Shown: in pieces, positions 17,005 to 25,091 of the stretch
Numbering within the stretch: the first letter of the stretch is position 1
How the letters are laid out: every line of letters begins with the position of its first letter
NCBI GenBank assembly: GCA_045596365.1
Contig: JAZOCE010000002.1
Location: forward strand, 117,422 to 181,421
Source: RGIG4079 sp045596365
GTDB lineage: Bacteria; Bacteroidota; Bacteroidia; Bacteroidales; Muribaculaceae
Length of the DNA stretch: 64,000 nucleotides
Reading direction: 5' to 3'
The notes under the pieces: model-generated
The model's input: the letters and a program-made list of their open reading frames with translations, nothing else
Told to the model about the DNA's origin: nothing
The model's database searches: none
Made by a program: the position numbers and the translations under genes

Positions 17005-19407
17005 ATGACAAACAATAAGAAGAAACCAAGCGAAAAAAAACCTCGCAAACATATAACAAATAAAATTATACGCTGGATGTGGATAACATTCTTCAGCGCA
17101 ATCATATTAGGATTTATCATATTGGTCCTCATTTATAATGGAGCATTCAATGGATTTTTCGGGCACATGCCCCCAATTGAAGATTTAAAAAACCCGAAAG
17201 ACCGATATGCATCAGTCGTATATGCCGCTGATGGTCCGGAATTAGGACGCTATTTCCGAAACACCGGCAATCGCGTGTATGTTGACCTTGACGATGTCTC
17301 ACAACACGTTATTGATGCGCTGATTGCCACTGAAGATGTTCGTTTTCATGAACACTCAGGCATCGACATGCGTGCAATGTTTCGCGTAATCGTAAAAACA
17401 CTATTGCTTCAACAAAAGAATGCCGGTGGTGGCTCTACAATCACCCAACAGCTCGCCAAACAGCTTTACTCTCCACCTTCAAACGGATTATTTGATCGAG
17501 CAATGCAGAAACCCATTGAGTGGATGATTGCCATCAAGCTTGAAAAATATTACTCAAAAGAGGAAATCATCAGGATGTATCTCAACCAATTTGACTTCCT
17601 CTATAATGCCGTTGGGATCAAATCGGCAGCTCATGTATATTTTGGCAAAGAGCCCAAAGACTTAACTATTGAAGAGGCAGCTATGCTTGTGGGAATGGTG
17701 AAAAATCCTTCTTACTATAATCCTGTGCGTCGTAGCGAGCGCACTCGTGAACGTCGCAACGTGGTACTCGACCAGATGTATAATGCCGACATGATTACCA
17801 AGGCTGAGCGCGACTCTCTCCAACAACTGCCTTTGATTCTTGATTTCCATCGCGTTGATCACAAAGAGGGACCTGCACCATATTTCCGCGAAGAACTTCG
17901 TCGCATCCTTCGTGCTAAAAAGCCCAATATAAACGACTATTTTGAATGGGAAAAACAAAAGTTCATAGACGATTCTATCGCATGGGAAACAAATCCTCTA
18001 TTTGGCTGGATTGAAAAAAATCCCAAACCCGATGGCTCAAAATATGACATCTATACCGATGGTCTGAAAATTTTCACCACCATCGACTCTCGCATGCAAC
18101 GATATGCCGAAGACGCTGTGGAAAACCATTTCAGCAAAACGTTACAGCCCAATTTTTTCAAAGAGAAAAAAGGTGTAAAAGGTGCACCTTACACCACTAA
18201 CCGCGTCGAGTTATCGTCGGCACAACTATCATCGCTCATAAATAGAGCGCTGGAGCAAAGCGACCGCTATCGCATCATGTCAAAAGCAGGCTATTCCGAT
18301 ACAGAAATTAAAGAAGTATTCAACAAGCCTGTTGACATGAAAGTGTTCAGCTATGATGGTGTGGTTGATACGACAATGTCTCCGCTTGACTCAATATTGT
18401 ATCACAAACATTTTTTGCGCACAGGATTTATGTCAATGGATCCACGCAATGGACATGTCAAAGCCTATGTTGGCGGACCTAACTTCACATTCTTCCAATA
18501 TGACATGGTTTCTACCGGACGTCGTCAAATAGGCTCAACCATAAAGCCATTCCTCTACACCTATGCTATGGAAGAAGGATTTACCCCTTGCGACGAAATG
18601 CTCAATGAACAACCTACAATCTTAGACGAACTTGGTCGCCCATGGTCGCCTCGCAATGCGTCAAAAGCTCGTGTGGGCGAAATGGTTGACTTGCGCTGGG
18701 CATTGACCAACTCCAACAACTGGATATCGGCTCGCATAATGGAAAAACTTTCACCGGCAACATTAGTGCGCAACATTCACAACTTCGGCATCACAAACCG
18801 GAGTATCGTCCCCTCTGTGTCGTTGTGCCTTGGCCCATGTGAAGTTTCGGTTAAAGAGATGGTTACTGCCTATACTGCTTTTGCCAACAACGGGATGCGT
18901 GTTGACCCCATTTATGTTACGGCAATCGCCGATGCCAACGGCAACATCATCTCTGAATTTACCCCTAAATACACTGAGGTAATCAGCGAAAAAGCCTATT
19001 ACCGCATCCTTTCAATACTCCTTAATGTTGTTGACAGGGGAACAGGCAACCGCATTCGTCGTGCGCCCTACAATATCACAGCCCAAACAGGTGGCAAGAC
19101 CGGTACGACCAACGACAATGCCGACGGTTGGTTTATGGCATTCACTCCCCAATTAGTGTCGGGAGTGTGGGTAGGTGGAGAAGAGCGATACATCCACTTC
19201 AACAGCATGGCGCAAGGGCAAGGGGCTTCAATGGCATTACCCATCTATGGCTTATATATGAGCAAAGTGTATGCCGACAAGTCGCTCCCATATTCTCAAG
19301 ACATAACCTTCAAGTTCCCTTCCCACATTGACCTTTGTGAAAAAGAAGACTTTGGAGAAGAATACACCGAGACTACCGAAGGAAGCATCGAAGGAGTTTT
19401 CGACTAA
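17005..19407 (+). CDS. bifunctional penicillin-binding protein 1A (transglycosylase/transpeptidase)
   Basis: An 800-residue class A PBP that polymerises and cross-links peptidoglycan in the periplasm. A Lys-rich cytoplasmic tail and one membrane helix (about residues 27-47) precede the GT51 glycosyltransferase domain: ATEDVRFHEHSGID near residue 110 holds the catalytic Glu, with GGSTITQQLAKQLY after it. The transpeptidase domain has STIK near residue 511 (nucleophile Ser), SNN near 570 and KTGTT near 697, all intact. A short acidic tail ends the protein. The gene is monocistronic by its flanking promoter and hairpin. Confidence 0.95.
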   Translation: MTNNKKKPSEKKPRKHITNKIIRWMWITFFSAIILGFIILVLIYNGAFNGFFGHMPPIEDLKNPKDRYASVVYAADGPELGRYFRNTGNRVYVDLDDVSQHVIDALIATEDVRFHEHSGIDMRAMFRVIVKTLLLQQKNAGGGSTITQQLAKQLYSPPSNGLFDRAMQKPIEWMIAIKLEKYYSKEEIIRMYLNQFDFLYNAVGIKSAAHVYFGKEPKDLTIEEAAMLVGMVKNPSYYNPVRRSERTRERRNVVLDQMYNADMITKAERDSLQQLPLILDFHRVDHKEGPAPYFREELRRILRAKKPNINDYFEWEKQKFIDDSIAWETNPLFGWIEKNPKPDGSKYDIYTDGLKIFTTIDSRMQRYAEDAVENHFSKTLQPNFFKEKKGVKGAPYTTNRVELSSAQLSSLINRALEQSDRYRIMSKAGYSDTEIKEVFNKPVDMKVFSYDGVVDTTMSPLDSILYHKHFLRTGFMSMDPRNGHVKAYVGGPNFTFFQYDMVSTGRRQIGSTIKPFLYTYAMEEGFTPCDEMLNEQPTILDELGRPWSPRNASKARVGEMVDLRWALTNSNNWISARIMEKLSPATLVRNIHNFGITNRSIVPSVSLCLGPCEVSVKEMVTAYTAFANNGMRVDPIYVTAIADANGNIISEFTPKYTEVISEKAYYRILSILLNVVDRGTGNRIRRAPYNITAQTGGKTGTTNDNADGWFMAFTPQLVSGVWVGGEERYIHFNSMAQGQGASMALPIYGLYMSKVYADKSLPYSQDITFKFPSHIDLCEKEDFGEEYTETTEGSIEGVFD

Positions 19408-19693
19408 CCGAAACCATAGGCAAATCGAAAGTTGAAAAAGGAAAGATGAGAGATGGAGTCATTGGTTGCCCGAAGGGCTATATCTGAATAGCCGGTGGCA
19501 AGCGAAACGCCACCATCGGATGCGAGCCACAGACAATAAGCATCGGAAAGACGCTATTTTACAAATAAATATCCGTAAGAATACTACCCACCCGACTTTG
19601 CAATCAAAGTTTCTTCCCCCCCTATAGCTCTCTAAAGTTCGCGCAAAGGGACAATTAAATAAATACTATAATATTTGCTCTTACTCATACAAT
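19408..19693. other. non-coding gap with a tandem-hairpin, REP-like element
   Basis: No plausible gene. At 19476-19514 two GC-rich hairpins follow each other directly: GGCTAT/ATAGCC (19476-19481 with 19488-19493) and GGTGGC/GCCACC (19494-19499 with 19509-19514). They contrast with the AT-rich surroundings and resemble repetitive extragenic palindromes. The rest shows no further structure apart from a short C-run near 19615-19622. Confidence 0.4.
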
Positions 19694-19735
19694 AACAACT
19701 CCCAAGATAAGCTGTAGCATATCTTGGGAGTTGTT
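19694..19735. terminator. perfect 16-bp hairpin between convergent genes
   Basis: Arms 19694-19709 and 19720-19735 pair perfectly (AACAACTCCC... with ...GGGAGTTGTT) around a 10-nt loop. It can serve the PBP gene and the convergent FISUMP gene, which stops 21 bp away. Confidence 0.75.
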
Positions 19736-19755
19736 TGCTCTGGCTTTTGCGCTCG

Positions 19756-20460
19756 TTACTTGACAGGGCGCACCGTCAAACCAAGGTGACGACCGTAGCC
19801 GTAGAGGCTTAGGTCGCGGTAATTACCGATGAAGAATATATTCCGTGCGTAACTGTTGATGTATTCGTATTCATCCTCGTACAACGTGCCACTCCAATAG
19901 GCACCGTAGGCACCGCCGCTGTAGAGGGAAGTATCGTGGCGGAAACCTGCTAACGGAAGAAATATTGAATTCCCATTAGGACCTGTTACCATATATCCAT
20001 GTGTACCCTTATAGCTTGCCCATATCCATGTACAATTTATAATGAGTTCATAAAATTCATCACACGTAGGCATACGCCAATTATTGCCCCATTTCTGTCG
20101 TGCGACATCATATTGTGTTCCACTTATATTATTTCCGATATTAGCATACGTATCCCCTTCCTCATCGCCATTTGTATCATAATAATACTTATAGGTACTT
20201 GCATAATAGACATCTTTTTCTTCTGTTTCTCCCCATGCATAATAACCACCATATTCTTCAGGAGATGATGCGCCAACATTCCATCCTGCCCATTTTACTG
20301 ACAAACCAAGATCAACCTCCTGACTAAAAAAAATCCCGATTTCGGAGCCCAACACAAATACTTCATCTTCTCCATCAGGATTAGAAGGTTCATCACTACT
20401 ACATGATGAAAAACTACAGAGCATTACCACAAATACCCATTTTAATATCGACTTTTTCAT
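19756..20460 (-). CDS. FISUMP-domain lipoprotein
   Basis: A 234-residue protein with a lipoprotein signal (VVMLCSFSSCSSDEPSN), a short acidic linker, then a FISUMP (Fibrobacter succinogenes major paralogous) domain: VDLGLSVKWAGWNVGASSPEEYGGYYAWGET, KWGNNWRMPTCDEFYELI, NSIFLPLAGFRHD, YGAYWSGT and a C-terminal LTVRPVK. Related to C-type-lectin-like/sulfatase-modifying-like folds, these proteins are abundant on Bacteroidales surfaces; their ligands are not known. The gene is transcribed alone behind an unusually long, structured leader. Confidence 0.85.
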   Translation of the reverse strand: MKKSILKWVFVVMLCSFSSCSSDEPSNPDGEDEVFVLGSEIGIFFSQEVDLGLSVKWAGWNVGASSPEEYGGYYAWGETEEKDVYYASTYKYYYDTNGDEEGDTYANIGNNISGTQYDVARQKWGNNWRMPTCDEFYELIINCTWIWASYKGTHGYMVTGPNGNSIFLPLAGFRHDTSLYSGGAYGAYWSGTLYEDEYEYINSYARNIFFIGNYRDLSLYGYGRHLGLTVRPVK

Positions 20461-20768
20461 AATAATAAATTGTGCCTCGTGGTCCCCTCATTTGGCGTTT
20501 AAAATTAAGAATAAAAAAGCGCGGGACATTGTCGGTTTATCTTAATAGAGGCATCGCCAAACGCCCAATTCCGAAATAAACAGTCCACTCCCACGCCTTA
20601 TCGATATACCGATTTCCCCTTGTCGGGGAGTGTATATACGACAAGTGAGAACGTTTTGACCACTCATCCTTCGGAATTTGAAAATTGGCGAATTTCTATT
20701 AAAGGATAACGCGAAACGCTTTCAATAAATATGTTCTCTTGAGGGCTAACGCAATAGCACGCACAAGA
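20461..20768 (-). promoter_or_regulatory. about 300-nt structured 5' leader of the FISUMP gene (candidate cis-regulatory RNA)
   Basis: Reading the minus strand, a long-range stem joins 20691-20685 to 20560-20554 (TCGCCAA/TTGGCGA) and 20678-20670 to 20575-20567 (AATTCCGAA/TTCGGAATT, 9 bp). Inside, CTTGTCG (20645-20639) pairs with CGACAAG (20625-20619), and its loop holds CACTCCC (20632-20626), which pairs with GGGAGTG (20592-20586): an H-type pseudoknot. The strand GGCGTTTGGCG (20565-20555) can instead pair with CGCCAAA or AAACGCC at 20500-20491, close to the start codon. No known riboswitch class is recognised. Confidence 0.6.
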
Positions 20769-20774
20769 TTAATA

Positions 20775-20805
20775 CAAAAGTAATAAATATTTGACTACGG
20801 CACAA
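20775..20805 (-). promoter_or_regulatory. promoter of the FISUMP leader
   Basis: Minus strand TTG (20805-20803), a 20-bp spacer and TACTTTTG (20782-20775). It puts the transcript start about 307 nt before the ATG. Bases 20806-20887 show nothing else. Confidence 0.65.
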
Positions 20806-20887
20806 TCTTTTCCAAAAATTTTACAACAACAAAACCCAAGAAAAAGCGACCGCTTCATCTTGGGATTATTTATTTGACTATTTATAT

Positions 20888-21661
20888 TTATTTGAGGTTG
20901 TCGCGGACGGTTGAGAGGAATTTTACCATTGCATCGGAGTCGCGACGCGATACAATCTCTTGCAATTGTGAGAGTTTTTCCTGTATGCGCTCAAGCTGTG
21001 ATGGCGTATTAGGATTAAACATAATCTCACTCAAGAGGAAATCATCTTCTGACATCAATCCGCGGGCAATTGTCATGTGACGCTTGAAAGTTGTTCCCGG
21101 AGCATCTTGATGTTTCATTATGCTAGCAAATACAAGCGTCGAAGCAAACGGGATTGAAAGAGAATAAGCGATGGTTTCGTCATGTTCCTGGAATGTGTAT
21201 TCCTCAATGTGCAGATGCAATTCGCTATACAAATCCTTGAAAAATACTTTTCCAAGATGATCTCCTTCGGTGATGATTATCGCATTTTCACTGCTTAGAT
21301 TACTCAATGATGCAAACGTGGGCCCAAACATGGGGTGAGTACTCACAAATGGATGTCCACATTGTGCATAAAACTCAGGCAGCCCGGTTTTTACCGATGC
21401 GATATCTGATAGAATACAATTTTTTGACACATGGGGCAACACTTTGTTGAATGCATCAATAGTATATTTAACCGTTGCTGCATTTATCACCAAATTGGGA
21501 TCAAATGCATCAATCTCATCAAGTGATGCAAATCGTTGTGCATTAAATGTAAAGCGCAATCGCTGTGGGTCGGTATCATATATTGCAACTTCGTGTTTAA
21601 ATGAGAGCAAATCGCAAAAGAACGACCCCATTTTCCCGGCTCCAATAATTAATATCTTCAT
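20888..21661 (-). CDS. tyrA: prephenate dehydrogenase
   Basis: A 257-residue NAD(P)-dependent enzyme for tyrosine synthesis. An N-terminal Rossmann fold with MKILIIGAGKMGSFF (GxGxxG) is followed by SDIASVKTGLPEF and HPMFGPTFASLSN, which in TyrA proteins include the catalytic His and substrate contacts, and a C-terminal helical dimerisation domain. The final gene of the aromatic operon, it starts 7 bp after the DAHP synthase/chorismate mutase gene. There is no ACT domain, so feedback is likely elsewhere (PheA ACT and the attenuator). Confidence 0.9.
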   Translation of the reverse strand: MKILIIGAGKMGSFFCDLLSFKHEVAIYDTDPQRLRFTFNAQRFASLDEIDAFDPNLVINAATVKYTIDAFNKVLPHVSKNCILSDIASVKTGLPEFYAQCGHPFVSTHPMFGPTFASLSNLSSENAIIITEGDHLGKVFFKDLYSELHLHIEEYTFQEHDETIAYSLSIPFASTLVFASIMKHQDAPGTTFKRHMTIARGLMSEDDFLLSEIMFNPNTPSQLERIQEKLSQLQEIVSRRDSDAMVKFLSTVRDNLK

Positions 21662-21668
21662 AACACAA

Positions 21669-22748
21669 TTATTTTGAACGGTCGTTTAATATCTCTATCT
21701 GTTGACGCACCGATTCTTCATGAATAGCCGAAAGGACCTTTTTCATAAAATCGCCACTCATACCCATTTCTTCAGCAAGTTTAACGCGTGATTGCATGAT
21801 GTCGTCATATCGACCGGCTTGAAGCACCGGCATGCGGTGTTCTTTCTTGTATTGACCTATTTCACGAGAAACGCGCATGCGCTTATTTAAGACTTCGAGC
21901 AATTCATTGTCAATTCCATCAATTTGTTGACGCAACAACGATAGGCTTTCTGTTGATTGTGAAGCATCACGATGCACAAGAGTGTTTAGAATAAAGTTTA
22001 GCACATCGGGGGTTACTTGTTGGCTCTTATCACTCCAAGCACAATCGGGATCACAATGGCTTTCGATTATCAATCCATCAAATCCCATATCAAGAGCTTG
22101 CTGAGACAAAGATGCAACAAGTTCGCGTTTACCACCTATGTGGCTTGGGTCGCAAATAATGGGCAATTGAGGCATGCGACGACGCAATTCGATAGGTATG
22201 TGCCATTGCGGAAGATTGCGATAAAGATGTTTACCATAGGCACTAAATCCACGATGTATTGCGCCTATACGACGAATACCTGCATTGTAGATGCGTTGCA
22301 TTGCACCAATCCACAATTCGAGGTCGGGATTAACAGGATTTTTTACCAACACAGGGACATCGGCTCCGGCTTCTTGTAGAGCATCGGCAATTTCCTGCAT
22401 TGCAAACGGGTTGGCCGATGTGCGCGCACCAATCCACAAGATATCAATTCCGGCTTCAAGTGCAGCTTCTACATGTTGTTTTGTTGCAACCTCAGTACCG
22501 GTATACATTCCTGTTTCTTCTTTCACTCGTTTCATCCATGCAAGGCCTTCGACACCTACTCCTTCAAATCCTCCGGGTTTAGTGCGTGGTTTCCAAATGC
22601 CTGCTCTAAATATCTTAATTCCATTACTTGCGAGTTCTTTAGCAGTCGTTAGCACTTGTTCTTCAGTTTCTGCACTACATGGACCGGCGATAACTAATGG
22701 TTGATTGGGATTAATACCATCCAATAAAATCGGTTGTAAATCTTTCAT
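21669..22748 (-). CDS. bifunctional 3-deoxy-7-phosphoheptulonate synthase / chorismate mutase
   Basis: A 359-residue fusion. Residues 1-255 are a type I-beta/KdsA-like DAHP synthase (PLVIAGPCSAET, IFRAGIWKPRTKPGGFEGVGVEGL, CDPSHIGGKRELV), which joins phosphoenolpyruvate and erythrose 4-phosphate. Residues 265-355 are an AroQ-type chorismate mutase (LLRQQIDGIDNELLEVLNKRMRVSREIG...). One polypeptide thus makes the first pathway step and the chorismate-to-prephenate step, with the chorismate mutase domain probably also acting in regulation as in related fusions. It lies between the aminotransferase and tyrA. Confidence 0.92.
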   Translation of the reverse strand: MKDLQPILLDGINPNQPLVIAGPCSAETEEQVLTTAKELASNGIKIFRAGIWKPRTKPGGFEGVGVEGLAWMKRVKEETGMYTGTEVATKQHVEAALEAGIDILWIGARTSANPFAMQEIADALQEAGADVPVLVKNPVNPDLELWIGAMQRIYNAGIRRIGAIHRGFSAYGKHLYRNLPQWHIPIELRRRMPQLPIICDPSHIGGKRELVASLSQQALDMGFDGLIIESHCDPDCAWSDKSQQVTPDVLNFILNTLVHRDASQSTESLSLLRQQIDGIDNELLEVLNKRMRVSREIGQYKKEHRMPVLQAGRYDDIMQSRVKLAEEMGMSGDFMKKVLSAIHEESVRQQIEILNDRSK

Positions 22749-22760
22749 AATATATTATTT

Positions 22761-23939
22761 TTACTTTTTCATTTCTTTAATACGTTGTAATGCTCGACGC
22801 ATATTTTCTTCAGTTGCACACAATGATATTCTCACATACCGGTCTCCATTGCTACCAAATATAAATCCCGGTGTAATAAATACTCGCGCATCATACAATA
22901 CCTTATCGGCAAGCACTTCGCTTGACTCTTCGCTATCTGGAATACGTCCCCACAAGAACATTCCACGTTGTTTTTCATCAAATCGGCAATCCAATTCTCG
23001 CATAATATCTTCAGCGACCAAACGACGAGAAGCATATACCTCATTGAGTGTGTCATACCATTCTGGTCCGGCTTGTAAACCTTTGACGGCAGCAAGCATT
23101 AATGGTTTGAATTGCCCGGAATCGATATTTGATTTTACTTTCAAAATCCAATTTATAAACTTTGGATTTGATGCCAACATACCAACACGCCATCCGGCCA
23201 TGTTATGAGACTTACTCATTGAGTTCATCTCAATAGATATTTCGCGAGCGCCCTCAACCTGCAACAAGCTCAATGGCTCCTTGTTTAATACAAAACTATA
23301 TGGGTTATCATGAACGATAACTATATTGTAGCGATGTCCGAAATCTACAATTTTACGGAATAATTCAAGTGTTGCAGGTGTACCTGTTGGCATGTGTGGA
23401 TAATTTATCCACATTAATTTGATTTTGTCAAGAGGCAGGCGTTCCAATGCCTCAAAATCGGGCATCCAACCATTTTCTTCGGTCAAATCATAGTTATATA
23501 TCTCAGCTTGCGCCAATCGGCTCACCGATGTATAAGTAGGATAACCTGGATTTGGGACTAACACCCCATCACCGGGATTCAGAAATGCAAGCGATACATG
23601 TAAAATACCCTCCTTTGAGCCTATCAATGGCTGGATTTCTTTTGCCGGATCAAGTTCAACACCATACCAATGCTTATACCAATCGGCAAATGCCTGACGC
23701 AATTCAGGAATACCAACATAGGGTTGGTAACTATGATTACCCGACTTTTGGGCTTGCTCACATAGAGTTGCAATAACATCTTCATGGGGCATGCGGTCGG
23801 GACCACCTATTCCCAACGAAATTATATCAGCACCCTGTGCATTGAGTTGCGCAACCTCTCTCAATTTTTTTGAGAAATAATATTCTTGTATCTCCATCAC
23901 GCGATCAGCAGGCGCGATATTCGGCTCATTATATTTCAT
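22761..23939 (-). CDS. class I/II pyridoxal-phosphate aminotransferase of the aromatic operon
   Basis: A 392-residue fold type I aminotransferase. SLGIGGPDRMPHEDVI near the start, GSKEGILHVSLAFLNPGDGVLVPNPGYPTY, MWINYPHMPTGTPA, VHDNPYSFVLN and MNSMSKSHNMAGWRVG (with the PLP-binding Lys) are all present. Similar proteins are annotated as aspartate or LL-diaminopimelate aminotransferases; the position between pheA and DAHP synthase argues for transamination of phenylpyruvate, hydroxyphenylpyruvate or prephenate. ATG 23937-23939 (MKYNEPN) overlaps pheA by 11 bp; a longer frame to 23978 extends further into pheA and is less likely. Confidence 0.88.
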   Translation of the reverse strand: MKYNEPNIAPADRVMEIQEYYFSKKLREVAQLNAQGADIISLGIGGPDRMPHEDVIATLCEQAQKSGNHSYQPYVGIPELRQAFADWYKHWYGVELDPAKEIQPLIGSKEGILHVSLAFLNPGDGVLVPNPGYPTYTSVSRLAQAEIYNYDLTEENGWMPDFEALERLPLDKIKLMWINYPHMPTGTPATLELFRKIVDFGHRYNIVIVHDNPYSFVLNKEPLSLLQVEGAREISIEMNSMSKSHNMAGWRVGMLASNPKFINWILKVKSNIDSGQFKPLMLAAVKGLQAGPEWYDTLNEVYASRRLVAEDIMRELDCRFDEKQRGMFLWGRIPDSEESSEVLADKVLYDARVFITPGFIFGSNGDRYVRISLCATEENMRRALQRIKEMKK

Positions 23940-24777
23940 AGGTACATTCTTTATATTCACCAAGTATTTTAAAATCATTCATCAATGGTCTCACAGCATC
24001 TATGGACTGACGATAGCGCACATAGCTATCAAATGTCAAATCGACATAGAAACGATATTCCCACTCACGACCGATAATGGGCATAGACTGAATTTTTGAA
24101 AGATTTATATCATAAAAAGAGAAAATTGTCAAAACCTTTGACAATGCGCCTTGTGTATGTGGCAACGAGAAAACTATTGATGATTTGTTTATCTCTCCTT
24201 CTTTTGGTTTTAGCTCTGATGCAAGCAACGGATCAGCTATTATCAAGAAACGGGTAAAATTGCGTTTATTTGTTTCAATTCCCTTCTCAAGGATATTCAG
24301 CCCATAAAGGTTTGCTGCATATTCGCCACATATCGCAGCATGTCCCAATAATTTTTCCTCGGCAATTTCTTTTGCACTGCCGGCTGTGTCAAATTTTTCT
24401 ATCATTTTCAAATTGGGATGCCTACGCAAATACTGTTCACATTGCATTAATGCTATCGGGTGAGAATTTGCCTCTATAAGTTCTTCTATCGATTGCCCGG
24501 GCAATGCCGCCAAAACATGTGATATGCGCAATTTCTGTTCTCCTATTATCTGCAAATTACTATTTCTCAATAATTCGTGATTTTGCAACAAGCTACCGGC
24601 TATTGTATTCTCTATTGCAACAATTCCCAATAAAGATGCATCACACGACAACATTTCAAACATCTCGGGAAAAGTATCACATGGTATTGTTGTAATAACT
24701 TCATTCTTGAAATACTCTCTTGCTGCTGCATCATGAAAACAGCCTGCGACACCTTGAATTGTTACTCTTTTTTCCAT
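23929..24777 (-). CDS. pheA: prephenate dehydratase
   Basis: A 282-residue enzyme converting prephenate to phenylpyruvate. The catalytic domain (about residues 1-185) has IQGVAGCFHDAA, LLGIVAIENTIAGSL and the TRFLII region near the end, which in this family carries the catalytic Thr-Arg-Phe. The C-terminal ACT domain (about 195-280, SSIVFSLPHTQGALSKVLTIFSFYDINLSKIQSMP) should bind phenylalanine for feedback inhibition; its ESRP-type motif is changed to QSMP. First structural gene of the operon, placed after the attenuator; the aminotransferase gene overlaps its end. Confidence 0.92.
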   Translation of the reverse strand: MEKRVTIQGVAGCFHDAAAREYFKNEVITTIPCDTFPEMFEMLSCDASLLGIVAIENTIAGSLLQNHELLRNSNLQIIGEQKLRISHVLAALPGQSIEELIEANSHPIALMQCEQYLRRHPNLKMIEKFDTAGSAKEIAEEKLLGHAAICGEYAANLYGLNILEKGIETNKRNFTRFLIIADPLLASELKPKEGEINKSSIVFSLPHTQGALSKVLTIFSFYDINLSKIQSMPIIGREWEYRFYVDLTFDSYVRYRQSIDAVRPLMNDFKILGEYKECTYEI

Positions 24778-24793
24778 ATTACATTAATATAAT

Positions 24794-24822
24794 AAAAAAA
24801 TCCCGCATAAACGGGATTTTAT
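24794..24822 (-). terminator. attenuator terminator in the pheA leader
   Basis: On the minus strand AAATCCCG (24819-24812) and CGGGATTT (24805-24798) form an 8-bp stem with a 6-nt loop, followed by seven T, 16 bp before pheA. Its 5' arm can pair instead with the antiterminator strand at 24871-24859. Confidence 0.9.
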
Positions 24823-24850
24823 ATTTCTGTTAATCATTCAATCATAGAGG

Positions 24851-24928
24851 TTACGCACATAAAATCCCGTTCTTATTTTTTGCAAAATAAAAATAAAAGA
24901 AAAAGTAATATGCGTAAAATCGTGTCAT
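24851..24928 (-). CDS. aromatic-amino-acid operon leader peptide (Phe/Tyr attenuator)
   Basis: A 25-codon frame from ATG (24928-24926) to TAA (24853-24851). After Met-Thr-Arg the peptide reads FYAYYFFFYFYF: six Phe and five Tyr codons in twelve. The last codons overlap AACGGGATTTTAT (24871-24859), a 13-nt strand perfectly complementary to ATAAAATCCCGTT (24822-24810), the 5' arm of the terminator. A ribosome stalled on Phe/Tyr codons would leave that strand free to form the antiterminator; a ribosome reaching the stop would cover it and allow termination. This is classic attenuation logic with Phe and Tyr as the sensed amino acids. Confidence 0.92.
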   Translation of the reverse strand: MTRFYAYYFFFYFYFAKNKNGILCA

Positions 24929-24946
24929 TTTGTTTGCTTTGTGATG

Positions 24947-24976
24947 CAAATGTAAGCAATAGTTTTTAATCTGCAA
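24947..24976 (-). promoter_or_regulatory. promoter of the aromatic operon
   Basis: Minus strand TTG (24976-24974), 19-bp spacer, TACATTTG (24954-24947). The start near 24940 leaves about 12 nt before the leader-peptide ATG. Bases 24977-25038 hold nothing else visible. Confidence 0.7.
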
Positions 24977-25038
24977 TGGTTTTTAGAAATAAATTATCTT
25001 TACATAAATTATTTTTTCATTTCGCCATTTTGCAACAA

Positions 25039-25071
25039 AAAAATCCCCACCAATGTTTCGGCAGGGATTTT
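25039..25071 (-). terminator. terminator of the OmpA porin gene
   Basis: On the minus strand AAAATCCC (25071-25064) pairs with GGGGATTTT (25047-25039) and the transcript continues into a T-run, 20 bp past the stop codon. Confidence 0.8.
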
Positions 25072-25091
25072 GATATCAATTTTATTGTTTA

